Source: Ectothiorhodospiraceae bacterium 2226
Lineage (GTDB): Bacteria > Pseudomonadota > Gammaproteobacteria > GCA-013348725
Assembly: GCA_013348725.1 (NCBI GenBank)
Contig: CP054689.1
Span: 608,501-672,500 of the forward strand
DNA length: 64,000 nucleotides
Reading direction: 5' to 3'
In this document: piece after piece, positions 18,443 to 27,925 of the stretch
Numbering within the stretch: the stretch's first letter is position 1
How the letters are laid out: every line of letters begins with the position of its first letter
The notes under the pieces: generated by a model
The model's database searches: none
What the model was told of the DNA's origin: nothing
Seen by the model: only the letters and a program-made list of their open reading frames with translations
Made by a program: the position numbers and the translations under genes

Positions 18443-19072
18443 ATGGCCCCAACCCCCGAGTCCGCCGGCTGCAGTGCCGTCGATCGCATCCTCGATGCGG
18501 CCTGTGAGTTGTTCTCCGAGCACGGCTTCGATCACGTCTCCATGAGCGCGGTCGCGGGTCGCGCCGGTGTGAGCAAGGCCAATGTGTTCCATCACTTCAG
18601 CTCCAAGGACGCGCTCTACATCGCCGCGCTGCGGGCGGCCTGCCGCACCTCGCGCGAGGCCATCGAGCGCCTGTCGCAAGAGGAAGGCAGCCCGCGCGAG
18701 CGCATCCGCCGGTTCGCGGCCATGCACCTCGCCTCGCTGATCGACAACGAGCGCGATGCGCGCCTGTTGCAGCGCGAGGTGATGGAGCGCGGCCATAGCG
18801 ACGGGCGGCACCTGGCCGAGGACGTGTTCGCCGACGGCTTCGCCCGCCTGGTGGAGCTGGTGGCCGAGGGTCAGCGCTGCGGCGAGCTGGATGACGCCGT
18901 GCCGCCGGCGCTGCTGGCGACGCTGATCCTGAGCGCCAACGTGTTCTTCTTCCAAACCCGCGACATCCTGCGCCACCTGCCCCGGGTGGACTTCGCGGAT
19001 GCGCCCGAAACCTATAACAAGCTATCGCTGGATCTGCTGCTCGGTGGCTGCAGACCGAAGGAGGCCTCATGA
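18443..19072 (+). CDS. TetR-family repressor of the efflux operon
   Basis: This encodes 209 residues. The helix-turn-helix is at about 32-55 (VSMSAVAGRAGVSKANVFHHF), followed by a C-terminal ligand domain of the usual size. It sits directly behind a promoter with a 14-base inverted repeat in the -35/-10 spacer and is first in the operon it probably represses, so autoregulation is likely. Its stop overlaps the adaptor start (ATGA). The inducer is unknown. Confidence 0.9.
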   Translation: MAPTPESAGCSAVDRILDAACELFSEHGFDHVSMSAVAGRAGVSKANVFHHFSSKDALYIAALRAACRTSREAIERLSQEEGSPRERIRRFAAMHLASLIDNERDARLLQREVMERGHSDGRHLAEDVFADGFARLVELVAEGQRCGELDDAVPPALLATLILSANVFFFQTRDILRHLPRVDFADAPETYNKLSLDLLLGGCRPKEAS

Positions 19073-20166
19073 CCCGCCGTTACCGAATCCTGCTGACCAC
19101 GGCCTTGGCGCTCGCCCTCGGCGGCACCCTGGTGGCCTGCGGGACCGACGGCGACGCACCCGCGCAGAACGCGGCCAACGGACCGCGTGCCACCGCCGTG
19201 GGCGCGGCCGAGGCGCAGGCCGGCACGGTGCGCCTGACCGAGCGCAGCCTCGGCACCGTGACCGCCAAGGAGGCGCCCACAGTGGGCGCCGAGGTCGCGG
19301 GGCGTGTCCTGCGCCTGCACGCCGACGAGGGCGACCAGGTGCGGGCGGGGCAGCTACTGGCCGAGCTCGATCCAGGCGACTACCGCCTGGCGCGCGACGG
19401 CGCGCGCGCCGAGATCGCGCGCCTGGAGACCCTGATCGAGAACCAGCGCCGCCAGGTCGAACGCAACCGTGAACTGCTGGCCGAGAACTTCATTTCGCAG
19501 AGCATGCTGGACGATACCGAGGCGCAGCTAAGTGCGCTGGAGCGCCAACTCGAGGGCGCGCGGGCCGAGCATGCGCGCGCCGAACGCGACATCGCCCGCA
19601 CGCGCATCGTCTCGCCCGTCGACGGCACCGTGGAGGAGCGCCGCGCCAGCCCCGGCGAGTGGGTCGGCACCGGCGCGCCCTTGTACCGCATCTCCACCGA
19701 CCAGGTGCTGCGGGTTCACCTGCCCTTTCCCGAGCGCGTGGCGACCCGCCTGCGCCCGGGGCTGACCGTGGAACTCGCCTCGCCGGCCGCGCCCGAGCAG
19801 CGCATCGACGGCACCATCACCGAGCTGCGCCCGAGCATCGGCACCGCCTCGCGCGCGGTGACCGTCATCGCGGAGTTTCCCAATCCGGGTGGCTGGCGAC
19901 CCGGTGCGAGCGTCACCGGAACCGTGAACCTCTCCGAACGCGCCGACGCCGTGTTGGTACCCGAGCTGGCGGTGGTGCAACGCCCGGCCGGCTACGTGGT
20001 GTACGTGATCGAGGAGGGCCGCGCGGCACAGCGGGTGGTGCGCCCCGGGCAGCGCCAGAACGGTCACGTGGAGATCCTGGAGGGGCTGCAGGCCGGTGAG
20101 CGCGTGGTCACCGACGGCGCGGGCTTCTTGACGGACGGCGCGCCGGTGCGCGAGGTGAGTTCATGA
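19069..20166 (+). CDS. RND efflux periplasmic adaptor lipoprotein
   Basis: This encodes 365 residues. A lipoprotein signal ends at LVACG with C24 as the lipidation site. A lipoyl-like half (LTERSLGTVTAKEAPTVGAEVAGRV), a coiled-coil hairpin at about 105-175, a second lipoyl half (TRIVSPVDGTVEER), then beta-barrel and membrane-proximal domains follow, as in AcrA/MexA. It bridges the inner-membrane pump and the outer-membrane channel. It overlaps both neighbours by ATGA. Confidence 0.93.
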   Translation: MTRRYRILLTTALALALGGTLVACGTDGDAPAQNAANGPRATAVGAAEAQAGTVRLTERSLGTVTAKEAPTVGAEVAGRVLRLHADEGDQVRAGQLLAELDPGDYRLARDGARAEIARLETLIENQRRQVERNRELLAENFISQSMLDDTEAQLSALERQLEGARAEHARAERDIARTRIVSPVDGTVEERRASPGEWVGTGAPLYRISTDQVLRVHLPFPERVATRLRPGLTVELASPAAPEQRIDGTITELRPSIGTASRAVTVIAEFPNPGGWRPGASVTGTVNLSERADAVLVPELAVVQRPAGYVVYVIEEGRAAQRVVRPGQRQNGHVEILEGLQAGERVVTDGAGFLTDGAPVREVSS

Positions 20167-23100
20167 ACCTGCCCGAGATTTCCGTCCACCGCCGCGTCTT
20201 CGCCTACATGCTGAGCGCGGTGCTGGTGCTGTTCGGCCTGGTGGCCATGCGCGAGCTCGGCGTCGACCGCTTCCCGACCATCGACTTCCCGGTGGTGTCG
20301 GTCACCACCGTGGTGCCGGGCGCCAACCCCGAGGTGATCGACGCGAGCGTCACCACCATCCTCGAATCGGCGGTGAACAGCGTGCCGGGCATCGACAGCG
20401 TGCAGTCGACCTCCTCGCCCGGCACCTCCATCGTGGTGGTGACCTTCAACCTCGACAAGGACATCGACGTCGCCTTCAACGAGGTGCAATCGAAGGTCAA
20501 TCAGGTGCTGCGCCAACTGCCCACCGACGCCGATCCGCCGGTGGTGGCGAAGGTGGAGGCCGACGCCTCGCCCATCATGTGGGTGGTACTGCAGGGCGAC
20601 CGTACCCAGCAGCAGCTCAGCCAGTACGCGCGCAACGTGGTGCGCAAACAGCTCGAGACCATCGACGGCGTGGGCGAGGTGCGCATGGGCGGCGGCCTGC
20701 AGCGCACCATCCGCGTGGAGCTTTATCCCGAGCGCCTGACCCAATACGACCTCACGGTGCAGGACCTGATCGCCGCCTTTCAGCGCGAGCACCTGCAGCT
20801 GCCGGGCGGCTTCCTCACCTCCGGCCAGACCGAGCGCCTGCTCAAGCTCGACCTCGAGTTCCACAGCGTGCGCGAACTCGAGGAGATGGTGATCGCTCAC
20901 CGCGACGGCGCCAATGTGCGCCTGCGCGAGGTGGCCGAGGTGCGCGACGGGCTGGCCGATTTCCGGCGTCTGGCGCGCTTCAACGGCGAGCCCTCGGTGG
21001 GCCTGGGCATCGTGAAGGTGCCGGGCAGCAACACGGTGGCCATCGCCAACACGGTGCGCGAGCGCCTGGATGCCGAGATTCGTCCGCAGTTGCCGCCGGG
21101 GCTGCGCCTGGAGATCGCCTCCGACCAGTCGGTGTTCGTGCTGGAGATGATCTACGCCCTGCTCGACAAGATCATCCTGGGCACGCTGCTCGCCGCGCTG
21201 GTGGTGTGGGTGTTCCTGAAGAACTTCCGCGCCACGCTGATCGTCGCGACCGCGATCCCGGTGTCGCTGCTCGGCGCGGTGGCGGTGATGTACTTCTTCG
21301 GCTTCACCTTCAACACCCTCACCCTGCTCGCCCTGCTGCTCCTCATCGGCGTGGTGGTGGACGACGCCATCGTGGTGTTGGAAAACATCTACCGACATCG
21401 CGAGACCATCGAGCCCGACCCGATCAAGGGCGCGCTCTCGGGAACCAAGCAGGTGGTGTTCGCGGTGCTCGCCACCACGCTCTCGCTGGTGGCGATCTTC
21501 GCGCCGGTGGTGTTCATGGGCGGCATCATCGGGCGGTTCTTCGAATCGTTCGCCATCGTGGTGGCGGTGGGCGTGCTCATTTCCTACTTCGTGGCGGTCA
21601 CCCTCACGCCGGCGCTGTGCGCGCGCTTCCTGCGCGTGCAGCCCCAGCACGGGCGCGTGTACCACGTGCTGGAGAACGGCTTCCGGCGGCTCGACAACGG
21701 CTACCGCTGGCTGCTGAACCACGCCCTCGACTGGCGCTGGACCACCATCGCCATCGCCACGGTCATCGTGCTCTCCAGCGGCTGGTTCTTCGCCAACGTC
21801 GGCAAGGCCTTCCTGCCCGAGGAGGACGAGGGCCAGTTCATCATCATGCTGCGCGCGCCGCTCGGCGCCGGCATCGACTACACCGACGGGCGCCTGCGCT
21901 TGGTCGAGGACGTCATCGCCAAGCAACCCTCGGTGCGCAACTACTTCACCGCCATCGGGCTCGGCGACCGCGGCCAGGCCAATCAGGGCATCGCCGTGGT
22001 GCGCATGCTCCCGCACGCCGAGCGCGATCAGTCGCAGCAGGAGCTGATCGCCGCGGTGAACGCCGAACTCGCGCAGATCCCCGGCGTGCGCGCCTTCGCC
22101 GGGCCGATTCCGATGGTCGGCGGCCAGCGCGGCGAGCCGCTGCAGTTCGTGGTGCGCGGCCCGAATCTCACCGAGGTGGCCGAGTACTCGCAGGCCATCC
22201 AGGAGCGCCTCTCGGCCATCGACGGCATGGGCCGCATCGACCTCGACCTGCAGCTCGATCTGCCCCAGCTGGTGCTGGACGTGGACCGCGAGCGCGCCGC
22301 CTCGCTGGGACTGTCCGCGCGCGACGTGGCGCAGGCGGCCAACGTACTGGCGGGCGGCCTGGACGTCGCCAAGTACAACGATGAGCCGGGCGACGGTGAG
22401 CGCTACGACATTCGCCTGAAGGCCGTGGAGGGCAGCTTCCAACAGCCGGATGACCTCTCCGCAATCTGGCTGCGCAGCGCGCAGGGCGAGATGGTGCGCC
22501 TCGACACCGTGGCGCAGTTCCACGAGGAGGTCGGCCCCGCGGTGGTGGGACGCCACAGCCTGCAGTATGCGGCGAACTTCTACGCCAATCCGGACCTGCC
22601 GCTCGGCGATGCCGTGGACCACGTGGAGCGGGTGGCGGCCGAGGTGCTGCCGCTCGGCTACACCGTGCGCATGACCGGGCAGGCCGAGGAATTCGGGCGC
22701 ACCATTAACTACGTCATCTTCGTGCTGCTGGTGGCCACCATCCTGGTGTTCATGGTGCTGGCGAGCCAGTTCAACTCCTTCATCCAACCCTTCATCATCA
22801 TGATGGCGCAGCCGCTCGCGGTAATCGGCGGCCTGGTGGCGCTGTGGGCCACCGGCCACACGCTGAACATCTACTCGATGATCGGCATGATCCTGCTCAT
22901 CGGTCTGGTAGCGAAGAACTCCATCCTGCTGGTGGACCTCACCAACCAGCTGCGTGCCGAGGGCAAGTCGGTGGACGACGCGCTGCGCGAGGCCTGTCCG
23001 ATCCGCATGCGCCCGATCCTGATGACCTCGCTCACGCTGATCCTCGCGCTCATGCCGGCCGCGGCGGGTTGGGGCGCCGGCGGAGCCACCGTCGGCCCGC

Positions 23101-23237
23101 TGTCGGTGGCGGTGATCGGCGGCATGATCAGCTCCACCCTGCTCGCCCTGGTGGTGGTCCCGGTGGTCTACTCCCTCATCGAGCGCCACCGCGAGCAGCG
23201 CCAACTCGAACGTGTATCCACGGAGGCCGAGGCATGA
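20163..23237 (+). CDS. RND multidrug efflux permease
   Basis: This encodes 1024 residues with the AcrB-type plan: an N-terminal helix, a large porter loop, TM2-6, a second loop and TM8-12. The proton-relay aspartates are in GVVVDDAIVVLENIYRH (TM4) and the lysine in GLVAKNSILLVDL (TM10). FPTIDFPVVSV and MTSLTLILALMPAA are family landmarks. It is an inner-membrane proton/drug antiporter. The sequence is of the hydrophobe/amphiphile class, but substrate cannot be predicted. It sits between adaptor and channel genes with ATGA overlaps. Confidence 0.95.
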   Translation: MNLPEISVHRRVFAYMLSAVLVLFGLVAMRELGVDRFPTIDFPVVSVTTVVPGANPEVIDASVTTILESAVNSVPGIDSVQSTSSPGTSIVVVTFNLDKDIDVAFNEVQSKVNQVLRQLPTDADPPVVAKVEADASPIMWVVLQGDRTQQQLSQYARNVVRKQLETIDGVGEVRMGGGLQRTIRVELYPERLTQYDLTVQDLIAAFQREHLQLPGGFLTSGQTERLLKLDLEFHSVRELEEMVIAHRDGANVRLREVAEVRDGLADFRRLARFNGEPSVGLGIVKVPGSNTVAIANTVRERLDAEIRPQLPPGLRLEIASDQSVFVLEMIYALLDKIILGTLLAALVVWVFLKNFRATLIVATAIPVSLLGAVAVMYFFGFTFNTLTLLALLLLIGVVVDDAIVVLENIYRHRETIEPDPIKGALSGTKQVVFAVLATTLSLVAIFAPVVFMGGIIGRFFESFAIVVAVGVLISYFVAVTLTPALCARFLRVQPQHGRVYHVLENGFRRLDNGYRWLLNHALDWRWTTIAIATVIVLSSGWFFANVGKAFLPEEDEGQFIIMLRAPLGAGIDYTDGRLRLVEDVIAKQPSVRNYFTAIGLGDRGQANQGIAVVRMLPHAERDQSQQELIAAVNAELAQIPGVRAFAGPIPMVGGQRGEPLQFVVRGPNLTEVAEYSQAIQERLSAIDGMGRIDLDLQLDLPQLVLDVDRERAASLGLSARDVAQAANVLAGGLDVAKYNDEPGDGERYDIRLKAVEGSFQQPDDLSAIWLRSAQGEMVRLDTVAQFHEEVGPAVVGRHSLQYAANFYANPDLPLGDAVDHVERVAAEVLPLGYTVRMTGQAEEFGRTINYVIFVLLVATILVFMVLASQFNSFIQPFIIMMAQPLAVIGGLVALWATGHTLNIYSMIGMILLIGLVAKNSILLVDLTNQLRAEGKSVDDALREACPIRMRPILMTSLTLILALMPAAAGWGAGGATVGPLSVAVIGGMISSTLLALVVVPVVYSLIERHREQRQLERVSTEAEA

Positions 23238-24649
23238 GTCGCCCGCGACAAAACAACAAAAACTCCTACCGCGCCCTCGGGCTGACGCTCGGGCTGCTGT
23301 GTCTGGGCGGCCCGCCGGCGGCCCTCGCGCAGGAGAACGGCCTCTCGCTGAGCGAGGCGTACCAGATAGCGCGCGAGCGCGATCCGCAACTGGCCGGTGC
23401 GGAGCATCGCGCGGCCGCCGCCGGCGAGCGCATCCCGCAGGCACGCGCCGGCCTGCTGCCGCAGGTCTCGGCCACTGCCGACGTCAGCCGGCGGCACTCG
23501 AACATCCGCCTCGGCGGCGACGAGGACAACGGCGAACTGGACCGCACCTTTACCAGTCGCGGCATGGGCCTGAACGTGGTGCAGCCGCTGTACGACCGGC
23601 CCGCGCGTGAGCAACTGCGCCAGAGCCGCGCCGGTGCCGAGCAGGCATCCGTCGCGCTGGCCGGTGCCGAGCAGGAACTCCTGCTGCGGGTCGCCTCCAG
23701 CTACTTCGCGGTGCTCGCGGCCGCCGAACAACTGGCCACCGCCGAGGCAGGTGAGCGCGCCATCACCGCCCAGCAGGAACGGGCGCGGCGCGCCTTCGAG
23801 CTCGGCCAGGTGACAGCGGTGGACGTCAACGAGGCCGAGGCACGCGCCGACCTTGCGCGCGCGCAGCGCATCGAGGCCGAGACCGAACTCGAGATCCGCC
23901 GCCACGCGCTGGCACGCGTGCTGGGACGCCCGGTGGGGCGCCTGCTGCACCTGACCAGCGAGCCGCTGCCGACGCCGCCGGGCGAGGTCGGCAACTGGAT
24001 GGAGCGCGCACGCAGCGAGAACATCGAAGTGCGCCTGCAGCAGCAGGCGGTGGCGATCGCCGAGACGGAGATCGCGCGCAGCCGGGGGCTGGCTCAGCCG
24101 CGCCTGGACGCCGTGGCGGGCTACACCGACCGTCGCGGCCAGCAGTTCGGCGGCATCTCCAGCGACACGCGCGAGGCCCATGTCGGTCTGCAGCTCAACA
24201 TCCCGCTCTACTCCGGCGGCGCCGAGCAGGCCCGCGTGCGCGAGGTCACCCGCAACCTGGCGGCCGAGCGGGCAGCGCTGCAGAACCTGACGGAGCAGGC
24301 GGAACTGGAGGCGCGCAGCGCCTTCATGCGCACCACCGCGGGGCACGCGCGGCTGCAGGCCCTGGAGCAGGCGGTGCGGTCGGCGGAGAGCGCGCTGCGC
24401 TCGACGCAGCGCGGCGCCGAGGTCGGCGTGCGCACCAACATCGACGTGCTGGACGCCCTGCAGCAAGTGTTCGTCGCCCACGCCGAGTGGATGAACGCGC
24501 GCTTCGACTACCTGCTCAACCAGCTGCAGCTCGCCGCCGCGGCCGGCGCGCTGGAGCCCGAGGCACTGACCGAACTCGACGCCCTGCTCGAGCCGGCCTC
24601 GGCCGCCGGTGCCATGCTGGAGCGGCTGGAGCTACGGCCGACGCGCTAG
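23234..24649 (+). CDS. TolC-family outer-membrane efflux channel
   Basis: This encodes 471 residues. A signal peptide ends near PPAALAQ. Two OEP repeats follow, each predicted as long helices with a short strand pair: LSLSEAYQIARERDPQLAGAEHRA starts the first and ENIEVRLQQQAVAIAETEI the second, with IPLYSGGAEQARVREV and the terminal DVLDALQQVFVAHAEW segments. Trimers form the outer-membrane tunnel for the preceding pump. The start overlaps the permease stop by ATGA and completes the operon. The 139 bases after it hold G+C-rich inverted repeats but no T-tailed terminator. Confidence 0.93.
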   Translation: MSRPRQNNKNSYRALGLTLGLLCLGGPPAALAQENGLSLSEAYQIARERDPQLAGAEHRAAAAGERIPQARAGLLPQVSATADVSRRHSNIRLGGDEDNGELDRTFTSRGMGLNVVQPLYDRPAREQLRQSRAGAEQASVALAGAEQELLLRVASSYFAVLAAAEQLATAEAGERAITAQQERARRAFELGQVTAVDVNEAEARADLARAQRIEAETELEIRRHALARVLGRPVGRLLHLTSEPLPTPPGEVGNWMERARSENIEVRLQQQAVAIAETEIARSRGLAQPRLDAVAGYTDRRGQQFGGISSDTREAHVGLQLNIPLYSGGAEQARVREVTRNLAAERAALQNLTEQAELEARSAFMRTTAGHARLQALEQAVRSAESALRSTQRGAEVGVRTNIDVLDALQQVFVAHAEWMNARFDYLLNQLQLAAAAGALEPEALTELDALLEPASAAGAMLERLELRPTR

Positions 24650-24788
24650 ACGTCCCGCAACGCGCGGGCGAGGGAGTAGGAGCGCCTAGGCGGCGCGATC
24701 CGCAGCGGCGCCGCGCAGTGCGGCGCATGCCCGGCTCAGCGGCGCTCGGCGGACCAAATCGGCAGATCTTGCGCCGCCACCTTGAGCG

Positions 24789-24995
24789 TCAGACCGTGAG
24801 CGCCCGGGTATGCCAACGCCTCCACGCGCGCGACGACCACCCGCGCGCCACCAGCGCGGCGCACACACGTGCACCGCGCGGCAGGTGCACCGGCACGCTC
24901 GTCATCTCAAACCCCTCATCGTCGGCGGCATGGGCCCGGCCCACGATGTAGCCCAGCGCCGGATAGTCGAGCACCACACTGACCGAGGTGCTCAT
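24789..24995 (-). CDS. Small protein coupled to the acyltransferase (68 aa)
   Basis: This encodes 68 residues. The ATG overlaps the upstream gene's stop (ATGA), and GGAGGT lies four bases before it, so it is probably translated. The middle, VGRAHAADDEGFEMTSV followed by LPRGARVCAALV, vaguely recalls one half of a PilZ beta-barrel, but the RxxxR and DxSxxG motifs that bind cyclic di-GMP are absent. I do not recognise the family. Confidence 0.55.
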   Translation of the reverse strand: MSTSVSVVLDYPALGYIVGRAHAADDEGFEMTSVPVHLPRGARVCAALVARGWSSRAWRRWHTRALTV

Positions 24996-25690
24996 GCGCA
25001 CCTCCGCGAGGTGCGTGCCCCGATCTCCAGCCACATCGGCAGCACCGCGCGCCGCAATGCCGGATCCCACGCCGGTTCGCCGCACACACGCGCCCCTTCC
25101 ACGAGCAGGCGTCCCACCCAGGGAGACACCTCGCCGCGCGCCTCCCGCGTGAGGCTCGGCGTTCCGGCCCAGGGGCGCATGCGCAGCAAGGCCGGCATCC
25201 AGACCGGCGCGCCGCCGCACCGCAAGGCGCCGAGTTCGGTCGGCGAGAGGTGCACGCACAGGAGCAGGTGCGCGAGGTTCAGGCGCCGGGCGTAGCGCAG
25301 CACCGCCTCTATCAGCAGCGCCGCCACCGCGAGCCGGTCCGGTCCGGCGGCCAGCACCGGCCAGCTTAGCTCCAACGAGGGGGGCGCCTCGCGCCATGCG
25401 CCGAGGTTGAACAAGGCTTCGACGAAGCTACCACCCGCGCTCAACGCGTCCGCCGGTGCCAGCACGCGCGCCGCGCCGAGCAGTGCGCCGCCCTCGCCTT
25501 CCACCACCAGGTGATGTGCGAAGGGATCGAGCGCATCGCGGCAGAGGTACTCGACATTCCCGCCTGCGCCTTGCGCGCGCGCATCGCGCATGCGCAGATC
25601 GAGAACGGCGTGCATTTCGGTCGGCTGCAGTCCCCGCACCCGCAGCGGTGTCCCGAGCGGGGTCCGGATGTGTTTCGGCATGACATTCAT
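24992..25690 (-). CDS. GNAT-fold acyltransferase-like protein
   Basis: This encodes 232 residues from ATG 25690, which has AGAGGAAG eight bases upstream. The order of elements resembles autoinducer-synthase/OlsB-type acyltransferases: a DPFAHHLVVEGEGGALLGAA strand-turn-strand, an acidic LELSWPVLAAG strand, then the helix VAALLIEAVLRYARRLNLAH. Such enzymes move acyl groups from acyl carrier proteins or CoA to amines. Key residues cannot be assigned, so the substrate is unknown. It is transcribed towards the efflux operon and is first of a two-gene unit. Confidence 0.55.
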   Translation of the reverse strand: MNVMPKHIRTPLGTPLRVRGLQPTEMHAVLDLRMRDARAQGAGGNVEYLCRDALDPFAHHLVVEGEGGALLGAARVLAPADALSAGGSFVEALFNLGAWREAPPSLELSWPVLAAGPDRLAVAALLIEAVLRYARRLNLAHLLLCVHLSPTELGALRCGGAPVWMPALLRMRPWAGTPSLTREARGEVSPWVGRLLVEGARVCGEPAWDPALRRAVLPMWLEIGARTSRRCA

Positions 25691-25813
25691 GGATCGACTT
25701 CCTCTTGCTGTCGCCCGGCTCGGCCGGGCGTCGGTACATTGCGATTGCGATGCGGCAAGTGTCGAGGCGTGAGATGACACGGCGACGTCGCGCGGATGAA
25801 GGTTCAGCGACAG

Positions 25814-25839
25814 GAAAAAAAGCCCGCCATCGTGCGGGC
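25814..25839 (-). terminator. Rho-independent terminator of the porin gene
   Basis: GCCCGC (25822-25827) pairs with GCGGGC (25834-25839). The stem is followed on the reverse strand by seven T. It lies 71 bases after the porin stop. Confidence 0.88.
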
Positions 25840-25909
25840 ACAGGTGCCATCCTTGGCGGAGGGCGCGTCCCTGCGCCTGGTTGTTTTGGATCGGGTGACC
25901 CGCAAGGGT

Positions 25910-26902
25910 CTAGAAGTTGTACATCATGCCCACGCTGACGCCACGCGCCGTCTCGCCCGTCACCGTGGCGGGGCTCACGCCGTGGCCGCCACGCGACATC
26001 CGAAACGCGGCATTGTCGTCATTGCGTGTCATGGCCATCGCCGCGTACACGCGTGTGGCGCGATCGAGCTGGTAGTCCACACCCAACGCGAGCATGGCGG
26101 CGTCGGCGTCGGCCTGATCCGAACTCAGCACGTAGTACTGCGTCTTCAGCGAGGTGTTACCCATCTTGTAGCGCAGACCGATACCGTAAGTGTCCACGTC
26201 GTAACCGATGTCGGCGCGCTGCACGAGGCCGGTCACGCGGAAGGCGCCGAAGTCCTGGTAGGCGCCTAAGCGTGTCGCATTGAAGTCGTTGGCCTCGTTG
26301 TCTTCGTGGGCGATCGCAAGGTAGGTGCCGCCGACGCGGTAGGTGAGCGCAGCGCTCCAGGCGCTGTTCTCGTCATCGGGCGGATTGCTGGTCGCCGCGT
26401 TGTTGGTCGCGTAGTGCAGGTCCGCCGTCAGCCCGCCCATCGCCGGCGTGCGATAGTGGATGCCGTTACGAAAGCGCGTATCGAAGTCCGCGCCGAGTTC
26501 GGACAAACGCGTCAGGTTGCGGGCGTCGCCGATCTGATCGCCGAATAGGTCGGTGCGGCTGCGGATACCTTTCAGCGGCGTGTCCATGTATCCCAGACGT
26601 ACCAAGCCGAAGTCGCCCGACAAACCGGCGAAGGTGTCGCGCGTGGCGAAGTTGGTCCCGGTCTGGTCGAAGCGCACCTCCTGCTCGATCTGCATCAGGG
26701 CCTTCATGCCCTGCGGCAGTTCGCGGTCGGCTTTGAAGCCGAGGCGGCTGGAGTTGCTGGAGACGTTGAGGCCGCTATCGGCGCCATCGTCCAGGTGATC
26801 GACCGACACGTGCGCACGCCCGTAGAGGGAAACCTCGGCCACGGCCGCGGCAGGGGCTGCGGTCGCCGCCGCCAGCGCCAGTGCCATCATCTTGCTTCGC
26901 AT
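25910..26902 (-). CDS. Gram-negative general porin
   Basis: This encodes 330 residues with a signal peptide cleaved near AAAVAEVSLYG. The mature protein starts with the classic porin strand EVSLYGRAHVSVD, has alternating strands throughout (SRLGFKADRELPQGMKALMQIEQEV), and ends in MMYNF with the C-terminal Phe that the BAM machinery recognises. It would form a 16-stranded trimeric channel for small solutes in the outer membrane. TAGGAG precedes the ATG. It is monocistronic with its own terminator and lies next to the pst-phoU operon, but no Pho box is apparent in the 290-base gap. Confidence 0.93.
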   Translation of the reverse strand: MRSKMMALALAAATAAPAAAVAEVSLYGRAHVSVDHLDDGADSGLNVSSNSSRLGFKADRELPQGMKALMQIEQEVRFDQTGTNFATRDTFAGLSGDFGLVRLGYMDTPLKGIRSRTDLFGDQIGDARNLTRLSELGADFDTRFRNGIHYRTPAMGGLTADLHYATNNAATSNPPDDENSAWSAALTYRVGGTYLAIAHEDNEANDFNATRLGAYQDFGAFRVTGLVQRADIGYDVDTYGIGLRYKMGNTSLKTQYYVLSSDQADADAAMLALGVDYQLDRATRVYAAMAMTRNDDNAAFRMSRGGHGVSPATVTGETARGVSVGMMYNF

Positions 26903-27192
26903 TGTTCTCTCCTAGTTCCGCGTAGTAGGGGCCGGGCGGCCCCAACGGCGGCTAGGATGAGCAACGCATGTGCAGGTTGGGTGACGGGGCGATGAAGATT
27001 GCGTGACGCGCGGCTCAAGCACCGATGACGCCGCCGTCTTCTTGTTCGGTCGCGATGGTGGCCGAGCGCGCACGCGGGGCGTGCGCGCCATATGGCCAGA
27101 GGCCACGCGCGCGGCGGTCGCCTAGCAGATTATCCCGACGCCAAAGCCTGATGATGCTAGCCGCGCCGAGGGCAGGCTCAGGAAGCCGTTGG

Positions 27193-27915
27193 TCAGCCGC
27201 GCTCCTCCAGCGCCGCCCGCTCCATCTGCTCCAGGCTGACGTGGCGCACGTCCTTGCCCTTCACCAGATAGATGATGTACTCGCACATGTTGCGCGTGTG
27301 ATCGCCGATGCGCTCCAGCGCGCGCGCCGCCCACAGCACGTCGAGACAGCGGGTGATGGCGCGTGGGTCCTCCATCATGAAGGTGATCATCTGCCGACTG
27401 ATGGCCTCGTACTCGCTGTCGACACCGACATCGGACTTCACCACCGCGAGCGCGGCCTCCACGTCGGTACGCGCGAAGGCGTCCAGCGCGCCACGCACCA
27501 TGTGCACCACCCGCTCGCCCATCGCGCGCAGCTCGACGTACTGCGTCTTCGGCCGCTCCAATTCGGCCAGGTGCAGGCCCATGCGCGCGACCTTCTCGGC
27601 CTGATCGCCGATGCGCTCGAGGTCGGTGATGGTCTTGATGATGGCAACGATCAGGCGCAGGTCGCTGGCGGTGGGCTGGCGGCGCGCGAGAATCTGCGCG
27701 CACTCCTCGTCGATCTCCACCTCGAAGGCGTTGACCTGTAGATCGCCGTTGATCACCGCACTCGCGAGCTCCTTGTCGCCGGCCACCAGTGCCGTCACCG
27801 CTTCGTTGATCTGCTTTTCCACCAGCCCGCCCATGGCGAGCACGCGGTTGCGCACGTCTTCCAGTTCTTCGTTGAACTGCTTGGAAATGTGCTGCCCGAG
27901 ATTCATTGTGTCCAT
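27193..27915 (-). CDS. phoU: Phosphate signalling regulator PhoU
   Basis: This encodes 240 residues made of two three-helix bundles. Metal-contact signatures are ERIGDQAEKVARM in the first and ERIGDHTRNMCEYIIYLVKG in the second. PhoU links the Pst transporter to the PhoR kinase and keeps the Pho regulon off when phosphate is plentiful. It is last in pstC-pstA-pstB-phoU, 10 bases after pstB. No T-tailed terminator is visible downstream. Confidence 0.97.
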   Translation of the reverse strand: MDTMNLGQHISKQFNEELEDVRNRVLAMGGLVEKQINEAVTALVAGDKELASAVINGDLQVNAFEVEIDEECAQILARRQPTASDLRLIVAIIKTITDLERIGDQAEKVARMGLHLAELERPKTQYVELRAMGERVVHMVRGALDAFARTDVEAALAVVKSDVGVDSEYEAISRQMITFMMEDPRAITRCLDVLWAARALERIGDHTRNMCEYIIYLVKGKDVRHVSLEQMERAALEERG

Positions 27916-27925
27916 GTGACTCGCC

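Noticed and set aside
20064-23444. A 1126-codon reverse open frame opposite the RND permease
   Set aside because: It is His- and Glu-rich antisense noise. The forward gene is unmistakably an AcrB-type permease.
26903-27192. Terminator or regulatory RNA after phoU from the GCGCGCACGC/GCGTGCGCGC inverted repeat
   Set aside because: The repeat at about 27066-27089 is G+C-rich but has no T run and no conserved features. It could be chance in this composition.
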